DNA of 64,000 bases, from the NCBI GenBank assembly GCA_965231865.1, contig CBDDOJ010000001.1, forward strand, positions 1,178,001 through 1,242,000, read 5' to 3'. A program made the position numbers and the translations under genes. Source of the stretch: WTGA01 sp965231865 (GTDB taxonomy: Bacteria > Pseudomonadota > Gammaproteobacteria > Arenicellales > Poriferihabitantaceae). Below, piece after piece: positions 26,937 through 36,807 of this stretch; the stretch's first letter is position 1; the number at the start of each line of letters is the position of its first letter. The notes beneath the pieces are model-generated. The model had not been told where the DNA came from. It worked only from the letters and a program-made list of their open reading frames with translations, and did not search any database.

Positions 26937-28483
26937 CGCATAAACAGTTTGTAAACAGGGTTCTCGGTTTCTTCCCGATAACCATACCCTAAATTGATCA
27001 AAAAATCGTTAAATTCACCGGATTCCTTCTGTGGAATCTGTATGCCACACAGCACCCGGCCAAAATCTGATCCGTGATTGCGGTAATGAAACAACGTAAT
27101 ATTCCAGGTCCTGCCCAACTGGTCCAGGAAATCCCCCAGGGCACCCGGTCGTTCCGGAAACTCAAAACTGAACAGTCGTTCGCCGGTCATTTCGGGGACC
27201 CGGCCCCCAACCATGTACCGGGCGTGGATTTTCGCAACCTCGTTGTCTGTCAAATCAATGCAGGGAATCCCTTTGGCCGCCAGCCTGGAAATCAGGTCTT
27301 CGATCTCTCTCCCATGTGTGATCTGGACACCGAGAAAAATATGCGCTTCCCGGTCATTGGAAAACCGATAGTTGAATTCCGACACACTCCGGTTGCCCAG
27401 CGTATGGTAAAACCGCCGGAAACTTCCCCTGGTTTCGGGAATGGTCACTGCGAGGATGGCTTCCCTGCGCTCACCGATCTCGGCCCGTTCCGACACATGT
27501 CTGAGCCGGTCAAAATTCATGTTGGCACCCGAGGCGATGGCAACAAGACTCCGGTTCTCCGGCCCCGCACCATGACTGGACGGGTTCTGCCTGATCCACC
27601 GCTTGATCCCCGCTGAAGACAGTGCACCGGAGGGTTCGAAAATAGTACGCGTGTCTTCATACAGGTCCTTCACCGCCGCACAAATCTCATCGGTACTGAC
27701 CCGAACCACCTCATCGACAAAATCCCTGCATATTCTGAAATTTTCCTTTCCGACCCGGTTGGCCGCCACTCCATCGGCGAAAATGCCGACCCGGTCCAGC
27801 CGGACCCTTTTCCCTGCCTCCAGTGACTGGTACAGGGCATCGGAGTTGTGCGGTTCGACCCCGATTATTTTGATGTCCGGCCGAAGCTGCTTTACATACA
27901 CGGCGATTCCCGCAATCAGCCCACCGCCCCCCACCGGCACAAAAATGGCGTCCAATGGGCCGGAGTGCTGTTTCAGCAGTTCCAGGCCCACCGTTCCCTG
28001 TCCGGCAATGATCATCGGGTCATCGAACGGGCTGATCCATTCCCGGCCCTGTCTTTTGCAGACTTCCCGGGCATGCTCAAACGCCTCGTTGTAGCTGTCC
28101 CCCACCAGTTCCACTTCCACCCCCCAGCGCTTGACCGCGTCAACCTTGATGGACGGGGAGGTCACCGGCATCACAATGAGGGCCCTGCATCCAAGCCGCT
28201 TCGCGCTCATGGCAACCCCCTGGGCATGATTGCCGGCCGAGGCGGCCACCACCCCCCGGTCCAGCGCCTCCCTGCCCAGGCTGACCATTTTGTTGTACGC
28301 ACCCCGAATCTTGTAGCAGAAGATGGGGTGGACATCTTCCCGTTTTAACCAGATGCTCTGGCCGAACCGCTCCGACAGCAATTCCATCCGCTCCAGGGGA
28401 GTTTCCCGGGTTACTTCGTAAACCCTGGAATTGAGGATGGATTTCAGGTAATTGACGGGGTAGTCACTGGACATGTTCAACAC
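26933..28483 (-). CDS. ilvA: Biosynthetic threonine ammonia-lyase
   Basis: A 516-residue PLP enzyme making 2-oxobutanoate from threonine for isoleucine synthesis. The PLP Lys58 is in FCYKIRGAYNKM; the phosphate loop is VPVGGGGLIAGI. The C-terminal third holds two ACT-like regulatory domains (each with an F-P-E-R/T-R-G-S/A type motif: VTIPETRGSFRRF and FEFPERPGALGDF), so feedback control by isoleucine is expected. An ATG nine bases downstream is an equally possible start. It heads an overlapping operon with the small gene, the phosphopantetheinyl transferase and the aminotransferase. Confidence 0.95.
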   Translation of the reverse strand: MLNMSSDYPVNYLKSILNSRVYEVTRETPLERMELLSERFGQSIWLKREDVHPIFCYKIRGAYNKMVSLGREALDRGVVAASAGNHAQGVAMSAKRLGCRALIVMPVTSPSIKVDAVKRWGVEVELVGDSYNEAFEHAREVCKRQGREWISPFDDPMIIAGQGTVGLELLKQHSGPLDAIFVPVGGGGLIAGIAVYVKQLRPDIKIIGVEPHNSDALYQSLEAGKRVRLDRVGIFADGVAANRVGKENFRICRDFVDEVVRVSTDEICAAVKDLYEDTRTIFEPSGALSSAGIKRWIRQNPSSHGAGPENRSLVAIASGANMNFDRLRHVSERAEIGERREAILAVTIPETRGSFRRFYHTLGNRSVSEFNYRFSNDREAHIFLGVQITHGREIEDLISRLAAKGIPCIDLTDNEVAKIHARYMVGGRVPEMTGERLFSFEFPERPGALGDFLDQLGRTWNITLFHYRNHGSDFGRVLCGIQIPQKESGEFNDFLINLGYGYREETENPVYKLFMR

Positions 28484-28700
28484 TGGAAAATACTCGGTAT
28501 AATGGGGCCGGATTCACCGCCCGGAACCGGATTATAAACGATACCCCACCCGAATCCTCCGGTTATTGAACCAATGGGCCCACTGTTATCCGTGATGGCC
28601 CGGTGCCTTTAGTTTATATTTATTTTGTGGATTAGCGATGCATTCATCGTTTAATTTGGTAAGATTCGTCGTCCACTGACCAACAATATGCCCCACCGCA
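28484..28700. promoter_or_regulatory. Divergent intergenic region ilvA / pcm
   Basis: About 217 bases between divergent genes, with an AT-rich portion near 28608-28665 where promoters for both directions would be expected. No named operator or attenuator-like leader is recognised. Confidence 0.35.
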
Positions 28701-29357
28701 ATGGACTTTGAGACCGCTCGCATCAACATGGTCGAACAACAAATTCGGCCCTGGAACGTATTGGAAACCCAAACCCTCCGGGTGCTCACCGAAATCAGGC
28801 GCGAAGATTTTGTTCCGGAGCCGTATCAGGACCTTGCTTTTGCAGATGTTCAGGTTCCGATGAATGATAAAGAATTCATGCTGGAGCCCAAAGTCGGGGC
28901 CAGAATGGTGGAGGCACTCGGTCTCTCATCCAACCACCGGGTGCTCGAAATCGGTACCGGAACCGGCTACCTGACGGCCATACTGGCCTCCCTGTGCCAC
29001 CATGTCACCAGCATTGAGATTGATGAATCCCTTCATGCCCGGGCTCGTGTGAATCTTGCCCGGGCCGGCATTGACAATGTCAAACTGGTGCTTGGCGACT
29101 GTTTTCGCTATTGCGGGGAAGCGGAAAACCAGGACCGGCTTTTCGATCGAATACTGATCTCCGGTTCCCTGCCACAGGTGGATGAAAGGTTTACCCGCCG
29201 CCTGGTGCCGGACCATGGCCGGGTCGTCGGCATAGAAGGACACGACCCGGCGATGCAGGTGGTCATTGTACGACCGGACAGTACCCGGCGGTCATTGTTT
29301 GAAACCCATGTGCCCAGGTTACGCAATGTAATCGATGAGCGTGCATTTACATTTTGA
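28701..29357 (+). CDS. pcm: Protein-L-isoaspartate O-methyltransferase family protein
   Basis: A 218-residue SAM-dependent methyltransferase. It has the PCMT N-terminus (ARINMVEQQIRPW), motif I LEIGTGTGYLTAIL with glycine-rich SAM loop, and the post-I Glu in TSIEIDESLHARA. Enzymes of this family methylate isoaspartyl residues in damaged proteins. In many gammaproteobacteria this variant precedes tolC, as here (24-base gap), and the role may differ from classical Pcm. Confidence 0.85.
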   Translation: MDFETARINMVEQQIRPWNVLETQTLRVLTEIRREDFVPEPYQDLAFADVQVPMNDKEFMLEPKVGARMVEALGLSSNHRVLEIGTGTGYLTAILASLCHHVTSIEIDESLHARARVNLARAGIDNVKLVLGDCFRYCGEAENQDRLFDRILISGSLPQVDERFTRRLVPDHGRVVGIEGHDPAMQVVIVRPDSTRRSLFETHVPRLRNVIDERAFTF

Positions 29358-29381
29358 GCCCCCCGGGAACGTCAATCGAAA

Positions 29382-30698
29382 ATGAAACGACTCGGTCTTT
29401 GCGCGGTACTTGCCACCGCTTTCTGTGTTGTGGGACTATCGAATATCGACAAAGCGGATGCGTCGGATTTATGGGAAATCTATGAACTGGCCCTGGCGAA
29501 CGACCCGGGTTTTCAGGCCGAGGTGCTGGCCCACGAAGCCAATGAACTGAACCATCCCCTGGACCAGTCTGTTTTCAGGCCCACGATTACATCCACCGCG
29601 GAAGTCGGAAGACAGCGGTCTGATTCCAGCGGAAGCAATCGGACCAGTGATGACAATGAACTGGGCATTCTGGCCGCCCTGCGGATTTATGACCGCGCCG
29701 GCCGCATTCAAATTGCACAAACTGAAATCCGGGAACGGGCGTCCGAACACATGCTGGCAAATGCCCGGCATGATTTGATGTTGCGGGTGGCAGAACGGTA
29801 TTTCAATATTCTGGCGGCACAGGATGCCCGGGAAGTGGCCAGACTGGAAAAAATCGCCATCCGCCGGCAGATGGACCTTGCCGATGAAAGGCTGGAGGTG
29901 GGACTGGGCACCCAGACAGATTTTTTCGATGCCAAGGCACGCTTCAAACAGGCTGAGGCCGACGAAATACAGACCCAGAATCAGATCAACAGCCATATCG
30001 CCGCATTGCAGGAGATGATCGGGATGACTCCTGAAGCCCTGTCACCCTTGGGGGCGGACGCCCCACTCGTATTGCCGGCTCCCAATGATATCAATGCCTG
30101 GGTGGATAAAGCGCTGGCACAAAATGTTCCATTGCTGGTCCAGTCATTGAACTCGGACATCGCCCTGGTTGAAATTGACCGGCAAAAGAGCCTGACCAGG
30201 CCCACCGTGACCCTGGGAGCCGATTATCGCTGGCAGGACTCCAATGCGATGTCGGCTTCATCCGATGATTTCACCACCACTTCTGTGGGGCTTACCGTAC
30301 AGTATCCCCTGTACCACGTAGGAACCATCCAGTTGCGCACCCGGCAGGCAGGGCTTCTGTACAACCGGGAAAACCGGCTCCTTGAGCAGGCCCGCCGACT
30401 GGCCGCTTCCCAGACCACCTCGGCTTTTCTGGATGTCACCAGCTCCGTCAGCCAGGTCGAAGCGTTGTTCGAAGCCATTTCTGCCGGGGAAAGTGCCCTG
30501 GAAGCCAAGAAAGAAGGGTTCAGCGCGGGACTGACCACCAACCTTGATGTGCTGGATGCACAACGGGACCTGTCCGTATCCCGCACCCACTACCTGCGTG
30601 CACGATACAACTATATCCTGTCGATCCTGAGCCTGGAAAGGGCAGCCGGGCAGCTGGATGAAGAAGATATCAAACGGGTGAACAGCTGGTTGAACTGA
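29382..30698 (+). CDS. tolC: TolC family outer membrane efflux protein
   Basis: A 438-residue protein with a signal peptide (cleavage near KADA at about 28) and the two repeated outer-membrane efflux domains typical of TolC: LWEIYELALANDPGFQAE and the second repeat around FLDVTSSVSQVEALFEA and NLDVLDAQRDLSVSRTHYL. It forms the trimeric outer-membrane channel for type I secretion and tripartite efflux. Follows pcm closely; converges with trkH. Confidence 0.92.
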   Translation: MKRLGLCAVLATAFCVVGLSNIDKADASDLWEIYELALANDPGFQAEVLAHEANELNHPLDQSVFRPTITSTAEVGRQRSDSSGSNRTSDDNELGILAALRIYDRAGRIQIAQTEIRERASEHMLANARHDLMLRVAERYFNILAAQDAREVARLEKIAIRRQMDLADERLEVGLGTQTDFFDAKARFKQAEADEIQTQNQINSHIAALQEMIGMTPEALSPLGADAPLVLPAPNDINAWVDKALAQNVPLLVQSLNSDIALVEIDRQKSLTRPTVTLGADYRWQDSNAMSASSDDFTTTSVGLTVQYPLYHVGTIQLRTRQAGLLYNRENRLLEQARRLAASQTTSAFLDVTSSVSQVEALFEAISAGESALEAKKEGFSAGLTTNLDVLDAQRDLSVSRTHYLRARYNYILSILSLERAAGQLDEEDIKRVNSWLN

Positions 30699-30762
30699 CA
30701 GGGACTGGCCGCCGGCTTCCCGGTGGCCCGGACAGGCATGGTCGACAACGCCGGCAACCCGG

Positions 30763-32214
30763 TCACCCTTTCCAGAAAACCGGGGAGACCAGCACCAGCA
30801 GGGTAAACAACTCCAGCCGCCCCAACAGCATGGCGAAGGTCAATATTATTTTCCCGGTGTCTGAGATGCTGCTGTAGTCATGGGCCACGGCTCCCAGCCC
30901 GGGACCCAGGTTATTCAGGCACGCGGACACGGCAGAGAATGCGGTAGTGAGATCGGCCCCGGTTGCCAGCATCATGATCAACAGGATCAGGTAGCTGAAC
31001 AGGTACAGCGACAGAAACCCCCAAACCGCATTGATCACATCGTCCTTGACGGGCTTTCCTCCCAGCTTGATGGGAATCAGTGCATTCGGATGAACCAGCT
31101 TGGAGATCTCTCTCTCGCCCTGTTTGAACAGCAACAGCACCCTGATCACCTTGATCCCCCCCGCCGTAGAGCCTGCACAGCCCCCTGCGCCGCTCAGAAG
31201 AACCAGCAGGACCGGGATGAACGTTGGCCACACCGTATAGTCTGTAATGACAAACCCGGTGGTGGTCACCATGGAAATCGTCTGCACAATGCCCCGGACC
31301 ACGGTCTCGTCAAACTCCGAATAGATACCGTGGCCGATCAACATCGCCGTGGTGAGGATGATCATGGCGAATATGATCCCGATATAGGCCCTAGCCTCCG
31401 GGTCCCGCAGGTAGATGGCAACACTCCGAAACCGGACGGCGGAAAAATGAAGCGCAAAATTCAGGCCTGCCAGGACCATAAAGAATGCCGCAAGCAGGTA
31501 GATGGTATTGTTCTTGAAATAGCCGAGGTTGTCATCATGGATGGAAAACCCGCCAATCGCGATGGTGGAAAAAGCATGGCAAAGGGCATTGAACCAGTCC
31601 ATCCCGGCGGCAAAATAGGCCACACCGCATACCAGGGTCAGTGCGAGGTAGATGTACCAGATCGCCTTGGCCGTTTCCTTGATTCTGGGGGTCAACTTAT
31701 TGTCTTTCATGGGGCCCGGTGTTTCCGCCCGGTATAACTGCATGCCGCCGACACCCAGGGCCGGCATGACCGCCACCGCAAGTACAATAATCCCCATCCC
31801 CCCAAGCCACTGCAATTGCTGCCGATAATACAGCACCGATTGCGGCAACTGATCAATATTGGTCAGGATCGTTGCCCCGGTGGTGGTCAGGCCGGACGAG
31901 GATTCAAAAATGGCTTCAACCAGGTTCAGTGCAGGTTCATCCAGCAGTACCAGGGGGATCGCGGCCATCATGGACAGTACCACCCAGATCAGCACTACAA
32001 TCAGGAACCCCTCCCGGAACCGGAGTTCGACCTGATAGCGCCTGGCCGGATACCACAGCAGCATTCCAATGGAAAAAATCAGCAACAGGCAGGCCAGGAA
32101 GGTATTGTGCTCACCATCGCCAAAGTAAACCGAGATTGCAATGGGAGGCAGCAGGGTGATACTGAACCACGTGGTCAGTATCCCGAGGATTTTGAGGATG
32201 CCGTGAACCTGCAT
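30763..32214 (-). CDS. trkH: Trk potassium uptake protein TrkH
   Basis: A 483-residue K+ transporter subunit with four pore repeats. Filter regions: SGLTTTGATIL, TIAIGGFSIHD, VTTTGFVITDY and SACLNNLGPGLGA. It works with TrkA, encoded 125 bases upstream. Membrane helices fill the chain and the length is as expected. Confidence 0.95.
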   Translation of the reverse strand: MQVHGILKILGILTTWFSITLLPPIAISVYFGDGEHNTFLACLLLIFSIGMLLWYPARRYQVELRFREGFLIVVLIWVVLSMMAAIPLVLLDEPALNLVEAIFESSSGLTTTGATILTNIDQLPQSVLYYRQQLQWLGGMGIIVLAVAVMPALGVGGMQLYRAETPGPMKDNKLTPRIKETAKAIWYIYLALTLVCGVAYFAAGMDWFNALCHAFSTIAIGGFSIHDDNLGYFKNNTIYLLAAFFMVLAGLNFALHFSAVRFRSVAIYLRDPEARAYIGIIFAMIILTTAMLIGHGIYSEFDETVVRGIVQTISMVTTTGFVITDYTVWPTFIPVLLVLLSGAGGCAGSTAGGIKVIRVLLLFKQGEREISKLVHPNALIPIKLGGKPVKDDVINAVWGFLSLYLFSYLILLIMMLATGADLTTAFSAVSACLNNLGPGLGAVAHDYSSISDTGKIILTFAMLLGRLELFTLLVLVSPVFWKG

Positions 32215-32339
32215 GGCTATTCCCGGTTCAACCCCCTCCGTGCCGTGAAATCAGCGTGTCCAGACCCGCTCTTCATCGCATTCTCCTTCCGGGAAGCCCC
32301 CCGAGGGTACATTGAAATCCGTGCTGGCATTGGACAATA

Positions 32340-33716
32340 CTAGAAAAAGGTTGCAGAGACCTGAAACAGCCGTTCTACATCCGGGATCCGGCGTTTGTCA
32401 ATGACCAGGATGATGAGGTGGTCGCCATCCTGGACCACTGCATCGTCTTCAAGATTGATCAGTTCATCATCCCGCATGATGGCCCCGATCGTCGCACCCT
32501 CCGGCAGCCTGATTTCCGCAAGCCGGCGTCCGACCATTCTGGATGTCTTTCTGTCTCCGTGGGCCACGGCCTCGATGGCTTCCGCCACCCCCCGGCGAAG
32601 GGGGTATGCCGCCACCACGTCTCCCCGTCTCACATGCCTCAACAATGTACTGACGGTACTTTGCTGGGGTGAAATGGCAATATCCAGGACACTGCTTTGG
32701 ATCAGGTCAATATACGCCAGCCGATTGACAATGGCCATGACCCGCCTTGCGCCCAGCCGCTTGGCCAGCATTGCCGAAAGGATGTTCGCTTCATCATCAT
32801 TGGTCAGTGAGCAAAACAACTCCATGCTGTCTATATTTTCCTGGCGCAGCAGTTCTTCATCCGCTGCATCGCCCTCCAGTACCAGGGTATTGTCCAGCTG
32901 CTCCGATACCCGTTTTGCACAGACCTTGTCGTGCTCAATCAGCTTGACGTGAAACTTGCTGGTTTCCAGGGATTTGGCCAGTCGGTAGCCGATGTTTCCG
33001 GCACCGGCCAGAATAACCTTTTTCCCGACCTCCTGAATGCTCCTGAGCTCCTGCATGACCGTCTTGATATTTTCCTGGGTGGCAATGAAGAAAACCTCGT
33101 CATCGGCTTCGATGACCGTATTGCCGGTGGGAATGATCGCCCGGTCCTTCCGGTATATGACCACGACCCGGGTTTTTACCGAAGGCAGGTGATCCTTCAG
33201 ATGTTTCAGCTCGTGGCCAACCAGGGCCCCGCCATAGTATGCCTTGAGTCCCACCAGGCGGATTTTACCGTCTGCGAAATCAATGACCTGCAATGCCCCC
33301 GGGTATTCGATGAGGCGGTGAATCTGTTCCGTAATGATCTGTTCAGGGCTGATAATGACATCAATGGGGATGGATTCCCGGTTAAACAATTCCGGGTGGG
33401 AAAGGAAATCCGCAGACCGGACACGGGCTATTTTGGTGGGGGTATGGAACAATGTATGGGCCACCTGGCAGGCCACCATATTGACTTCGTCGGAATTGGT
33501 CACCGCCAGGATCAGGTCTCCATCATCTGCCCCGGCCCGTTTCAACACGCGGGGAGACGAGGCATCGCCCTGGATGGTACGGATATCCAGGCGATCCTGT
33601 ATCTTTTCAAGAATTTCCCGGTTGTGGTCAACCAGCGTGATATCGTTCTCTTCCTTGGAAAGGTTTTCAGCGATGGATGCGCCCACCTGACCACTGCCGA
33701 GAATAATGATTTTCAT
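32340..33716 (-). CDS. trkA: Trk system potassium uptake regulator TrkA
   Basis: A 458-residue peripheral NAD-binding regulator with two tandem RCK units. Rossmann motifs are IILGSGQVGASIAENL at the start and LAGAGNIGYRLAKSL in the second half; TrkA_C domains follow each. It gates TrkH in response to nucleotides. Located 18 bases after rsmB in a def-fmt-rsmB-trkA order. Confidence 0.95.
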   Translation of the reverse strand: MKIIILGSGQVGASIAENLSKEENDITLVDHNREILEKIQDRLDIRTIQGDASSPRVLKRAGADDGDLILAVTNSDEVNMVACQVAHTLFHTPTKIARVRSADFLSHPELFNRESIPIDVIISPEQIITEQIHRLIEYPGALQVIDFADGKIRLVGLKAYYGGALVGHELKHLKDHLPSVKTRVVVIYRKDRAIIPTGNTVIEADDEVFFIATQENIKTVMQELRSIQEVGKKVILAGAGNIGYRLAKSLETSKFHVKLIEHDKVCAKRVSEQLDNTLVLEGDAADEELLRQENIDSMELFCSLTNDDEANILSAMLAKRLGARRVMAIVNRLAYIDLIQSSVLDIAISPQQSTVSTLLRHVRRGDVVAAYPLRRGVAEAIEAVAHGDRKTSRMVGRRLAEIRLPEGATIGAIMRDDELINLEDDAVVQDGDHLIILVIDKRRIPDVERLFQVSATFF

Positions 33717-33734
33717 TGTAGTAATGATCCTGGT

Positions 33735-35024
33735 CTAGGGTTTTCCAATGCTGCAATAGAAGAATCCGTCCCCTGAATGCCCACCGCCGGGCAGCCTTTG
33801 TCGGCCATACCGGGTCTGGATTCCGAACCTGTCGGGCAGGGATTGTAGTGCATAATGGGTTCTTTCCCGGATGAAATCACCCACTACCCCGTCATTTTCT
33901 TCCCTGAAGATGGAACAGGTCACATACAGCAGGATTCCCCCTGATTTGAGCACAGACCATGCAACATCCAGCATAGCACACTGCAGGGCCGCAAATTTTT
34001 TGATGTCCCCCGGCAACCGGCGGTACTTGATGTCCGGATGCCGTCGAATCACACCACTTCCTGAACAGGGGGCATCCAGGAGAACCCGGTCATACGCTTC
34101 CCCGTCCCACCATGCCCTTTTTTCCAGGAAATCTCCCGGAATGACCCGGGCCTGAAGAGACAACCGGTCCAGATTCTGGTGTAGCCGGGGGGTCCGGGAA
34201 GGCAGATCCAGCGCATCGAGCCCGGCAATGTCCGCCTGGGATTCCAGGATCAGGCAGGTTTTCCCGCCCGGGGCGGCGCAGGCATCCAGTACGCGGTGTC
34301 CCCGCTGTAGCCGAAGACACCCCTGGACCAGCTGGGCGGACTCGTCCTGGACTGAAACGTATCCCTGTTCAAATCCAGGAATCCGGTCCACGGGAAGGGG
34401 GGACCCCAGTGTGATCCCGGTTTCACTGTCCCGGGTCAGGGTGAAATCGATCCCCCGGGTCTCCAGCCACCTGGCGTAGCCGCCACGACTGATCTTCAAC
34501 CGGTTGACCCGCAGCGTCAGCGGCGGTTTTTGATTGGAAGCGTCGAGGATGATTTGCGCCTGAGCAGGCCAGTCGGCCCATATTTTATCGTACAGAAACT
34601 GCGGAAATGCATTCCGGATGCTCCCGCTTTGAAGACGGTCGAGAAGTTCCACCCGGTTCCGGATAAAGTTTCGCAATACCCCGTTCACCAGTTTTTTTGC
34701 CCAGGCGTATTGACTGCCGTCCAGGGAACCGACACTGTTGTTCACCACCGCATGATCCGGAACCCGCATATATTCGATTTGATAAATGGCACAAACCAGC
34801 ACAAAATGGACCAGCCGGTCCCGGCGTTTCACCGGACGGCTCACCAGACCGGCAATGAGGGCATCAATCCGCACGTAAAAGCGGCATCCTCCGTAGGCAG
34901 TCTCCCGGATTTCCGGCAGCCTTTCCCCTGAATCCTTCGAAACGTCCTCAAGCAGGGTATCCATGGACTGGCCCTGGTCGATTACGCCACGCAACACCCT
35001 GGCTGCCGCCATCACTGCCTGCAT
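33735..35024 (-). CDS. rsmB: 16S rRNA (cytosine(967)-C5)-methyltransferase
   Basis: A 429-residue enzyme with an N-terminal NusB-like domain (about 1-140) and a C-terminal SAM methyltransferase domain. The SAM motif is VLDACAAPGGKT; the two catalytic cysteines lie in LLDAPCSGSGVIRRHPD and VTCSIFREEN. The ATG at 35024 gives an N-terminus (MQAVMAAARVL) of the right kind and overlaps fmt by 13 bases; the upstream frame to 35138 is in fmt. Confidence 0.93.
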   Translation of the reverse strand: MQAVMAAARVLRGVIDQGQSMDTLLEDVSKDSGERLPEIRETAYGGCRFYVRIDALIAGLVSRPVKRRDRLVHFVLVCAIYQIEYMRVPDHAVVNNSVGSLDGSQYAWAKKLVNGVLRNFIRNRVELLDRLQSGSIRNAFPQFLYDKIWADWPAQAQIILDASNQKPPLTLRVNRLKISRGGYARWLETRGIDFTLTRDSETGITLGSPLPVDRIPGFEQGYVSVQDESAQLVQGCLRLQRGHRVLDACAAPGGKTCLILESQADIAGLDALDLPSRTPRLHQNLDRLSLQARVIPGDFLEKRAWWDGEAYDRVLLDAPCSGSGVIRRHPDIKYRRLPGDIKKFAALQCAMLDVAWSVLKSGGILLYVTCSIFREENDGVVGDFIRERTHYALQSLPDRFGIQTRYGRQRLPGGGHSGDGFFYCSIGKP

Positions 35025-35962
35025 ACCGGAGACTCGAATACCATGCCAGGCCGCAAAGACAGGCCATTGAGAAAATCCCCGGCGGCCAGGGGCCGGCCAC
35101 CGGGCTTTTGCAGTATTTCCAGGTTCAGGGTGCCACAACCGGTCTGCACGAGTATCCCCTTTTTATCCGCCCGAAGGATGCTTCCGAACCGGGCGTGGTC
35201 TTCCCGGGGGCCGCCACTTGCCCGGTGAATACGCAGCGTCATGCCGGATATCCCGGTTGTGGTCATCGGCCAGGGGTTGAACGCCCGGATTTTCCTCTCA
35301 AGATACCGTGCATCCAACCGCCAGTCCAGACCGGATTCGGCCTTGGTCAGCTTGGCGGCATACGTTGCCTGCAAAGGGTCCTGGGGTTCCGGGACCAGCT
35401 GTTTTCGTTCCACGGCATCCAGGGTATCCTCAACGATTTCGGCGCCCAGCCGGGCGAGCCTGTGCTGCAGCATCCCCCCCGTCTCATCCCCTCCAATCCG
35501 GGTTTCCCGTTGTGCAAGCATCGGCCCGCTGTCCAGTTGCGGCTGAATCTGCATCAGGGTCACTCCGGTCCGGGTGTCACCCTGCTCAATGGCGCGCTGT
35601 ACCGGTGCCGCCCCCCGCCACCTCGGCAACAGGGAGGCATGAATGTTGAGGCATCCCAGCCGGGGGATATCCAGAACCGCTTCCGGCAATATCACGCCAT
35701 ACGCAACCACCAGCATCAGGTCGGGATCAAGGGCCCGCAACGGCTCCTGGGATTCGTGGTCTTTCAGGGATTGCGGCTGAAACACCGGAAGACCGAGCTG
35801 GCTGGCAAGGTTTTTGACCGGACTGGCTGCGAGGTTTTTGCCCCGCCCGGCACGACGGTCCGGTTGGGTGTACACGCCCACAAGATCCACGGATGCCCGG
35901 GTGGACAGTGCCTGCAGACACGGTACCGAAAACTCGGGGGTTCCGGCATAAACCACTCGCAT
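35012..35962 (-). CDS. fmt: Methionyl-tRNA formyltransferase
   Basis: A 316-residue enzyme that formylates initiator Met-tRNA using 10-formyl-tetrahydrofolate. Starts MRVVYAGTPEFSVPCLQAL; the catalytic core LGCLNIHASLLPRWRGAAPVQRAI includes the Asn-His-Asp triad residues, and the later Asp is in GVTLMQIQPQLDSGPML. Located 14 bases after def. Confidence 0.95.
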   Translation of the reverse strand: MRVVYAGTPEFSVPCLQALSTRASVDLVGVYTQPDRRAGRGKNLAASPVKNLASQLGLPVFQPQSLKDHESQEPLRALDPDLMLVVAYGVILPEAVLDIPRLGCLNIHASLLPRWRGAAPVQRAIEQGDTRTGVTLMQIQPQLDSGPMLAQRETRIGGDETGGMLQHRLARLGAEIVEDTLDAVERKQLVPEPQDPLQATYAAKLTKAESGLDWRLDARYLERKIRAFNPWPMTTTGISGMTLRIHRASGGPREDHARFGSILRADKKGILVQTGCGTLNLEILQKPGGRPLAAGDFLNGLSLRPGMVFESPVCRQ

Positions 35963-35976
35963 GAAAATGACCCGGG

Positions 35977-36492
35977 TCAGACGAGTTCTGATTCAGCCTG
36001 ACGCAACTCCTTTTTGAGTTTTTTGCGAATCCGGTTCTGTTTTAACCGGGAAAGGTAGTCGACAAAGACCTTCCCGTTCAGATGGTCCACTTCATGCTGG
36101 ATACAGACCGAGAGCAGGGCATCGGCATCGATTTCAAATGGATTGCCCCGCTGGTCGCAGGCATTGATTCTCACTTTTTCAACGCGCTCCACGGCTGCAA
36201 AGATACCCGGAACCGACAGGCAGCCTTCCTGCGTTTCAGTGGTGCCGCCGAGGGCCGTGATTTCCGGATTGACAAATACCTGGAGATGATCCCTGGTTTC
36301 GGAAAGGTCCATGACGATCACCCGCTTGGGGACACCAATCTGGATCGCCGCCAGGCCAATGCCCGGGGCATCGTACATGGTCTCGGTCATATCAGCGACC
36401 AGGTCCTGAAGACCGTCATCAAATTCGGTCACCGGCCTTGAGATTTCTCTTAGCCTGGGATTCGGATACACCACGATTTCTCTGATTGCCAT
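35977..36492 (-). CDS. def: Peptide deformylase
   Basis: A 171-residue metalloenzyme removing N-formyl groups from new proteins. The three motifs are GIGLAAIQIG, EGCLSVPG and QHEVDHLNG (Zn ligands Cys and two His, catalytic Glu). Start at 36492 (MAIREIVVYPNP); the frame extends to 36540 without reason. First gene of the def-fmt-rsmB-trkA-trkH block. Confidence 0.95.
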   Translation of the reverse strand: MAIREIVVYPNPRLREISRPVTEFDDGLQDLVADMTETMYDAPGIGLAAIQIGVPKRVIVMDLSETRDHLQVFVNPEITALGGTTETQEGCLSVPGIFAAVERVEKVRINACDQRGNPFEIDADALLSVCIQHEVDHLNGKVFVDYLSRLKQNRIRKKLKKELRQAESELV

Positions 36493-36783
36493 TGAACTGT
36501 GCCCTTCATGCCATAATCGAATTGTATTCCTTGCGTGCAAATTCGTCTACAACCCCATACCGGTACCGCAAGACAATGAATCCCGGGATCAGAATGCGTT
36601 CCATCACAGCATTTCACCGCGGATGCTCAACAGAGGTCACCAGGCGAAATTCGACCTTCCCCCAAGCGGAAGCCTGCGGGTCTCTGCCTGCACACAGGGT
36701 GAACTGGCGGACGAGACCGATGTCCATGGCTCCTTGATTGCACATTCAGGATGGGAAAGTCAGCGAGGGATGGTCTTTCCATA
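36493..36783. other. Gene-free stretch between def and the toxin-antitoxin genes
   Basis: No gene is recognisable. In relatives lysM or dprA often lies upstream of def; no trace is seen. It presumably holds the def promoter (minus) and the toxin-antitoxin promoter (plus). Confidence 0.35.
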
Positions 36784-36802
36784 GTTATCATGTTCTGATA
36801 AC
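36784..36802. promoter_or_regulatory. Palindromic operator candidate of the TumE/TumA operon
   Basis: GTTATCA-TGTTC-TGATAAC: perfect 7-bp arms with a 5-base spacer, ending five bases before the toxin start codon. The downstream TumA-type protein has a helix-turn-helix, and antitoxins normally autorepress through such palindromes overlapping the promoter. No independent evidence of binding. Confidence 0.6.
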
Positions 36803-36807
36803 CTTTA

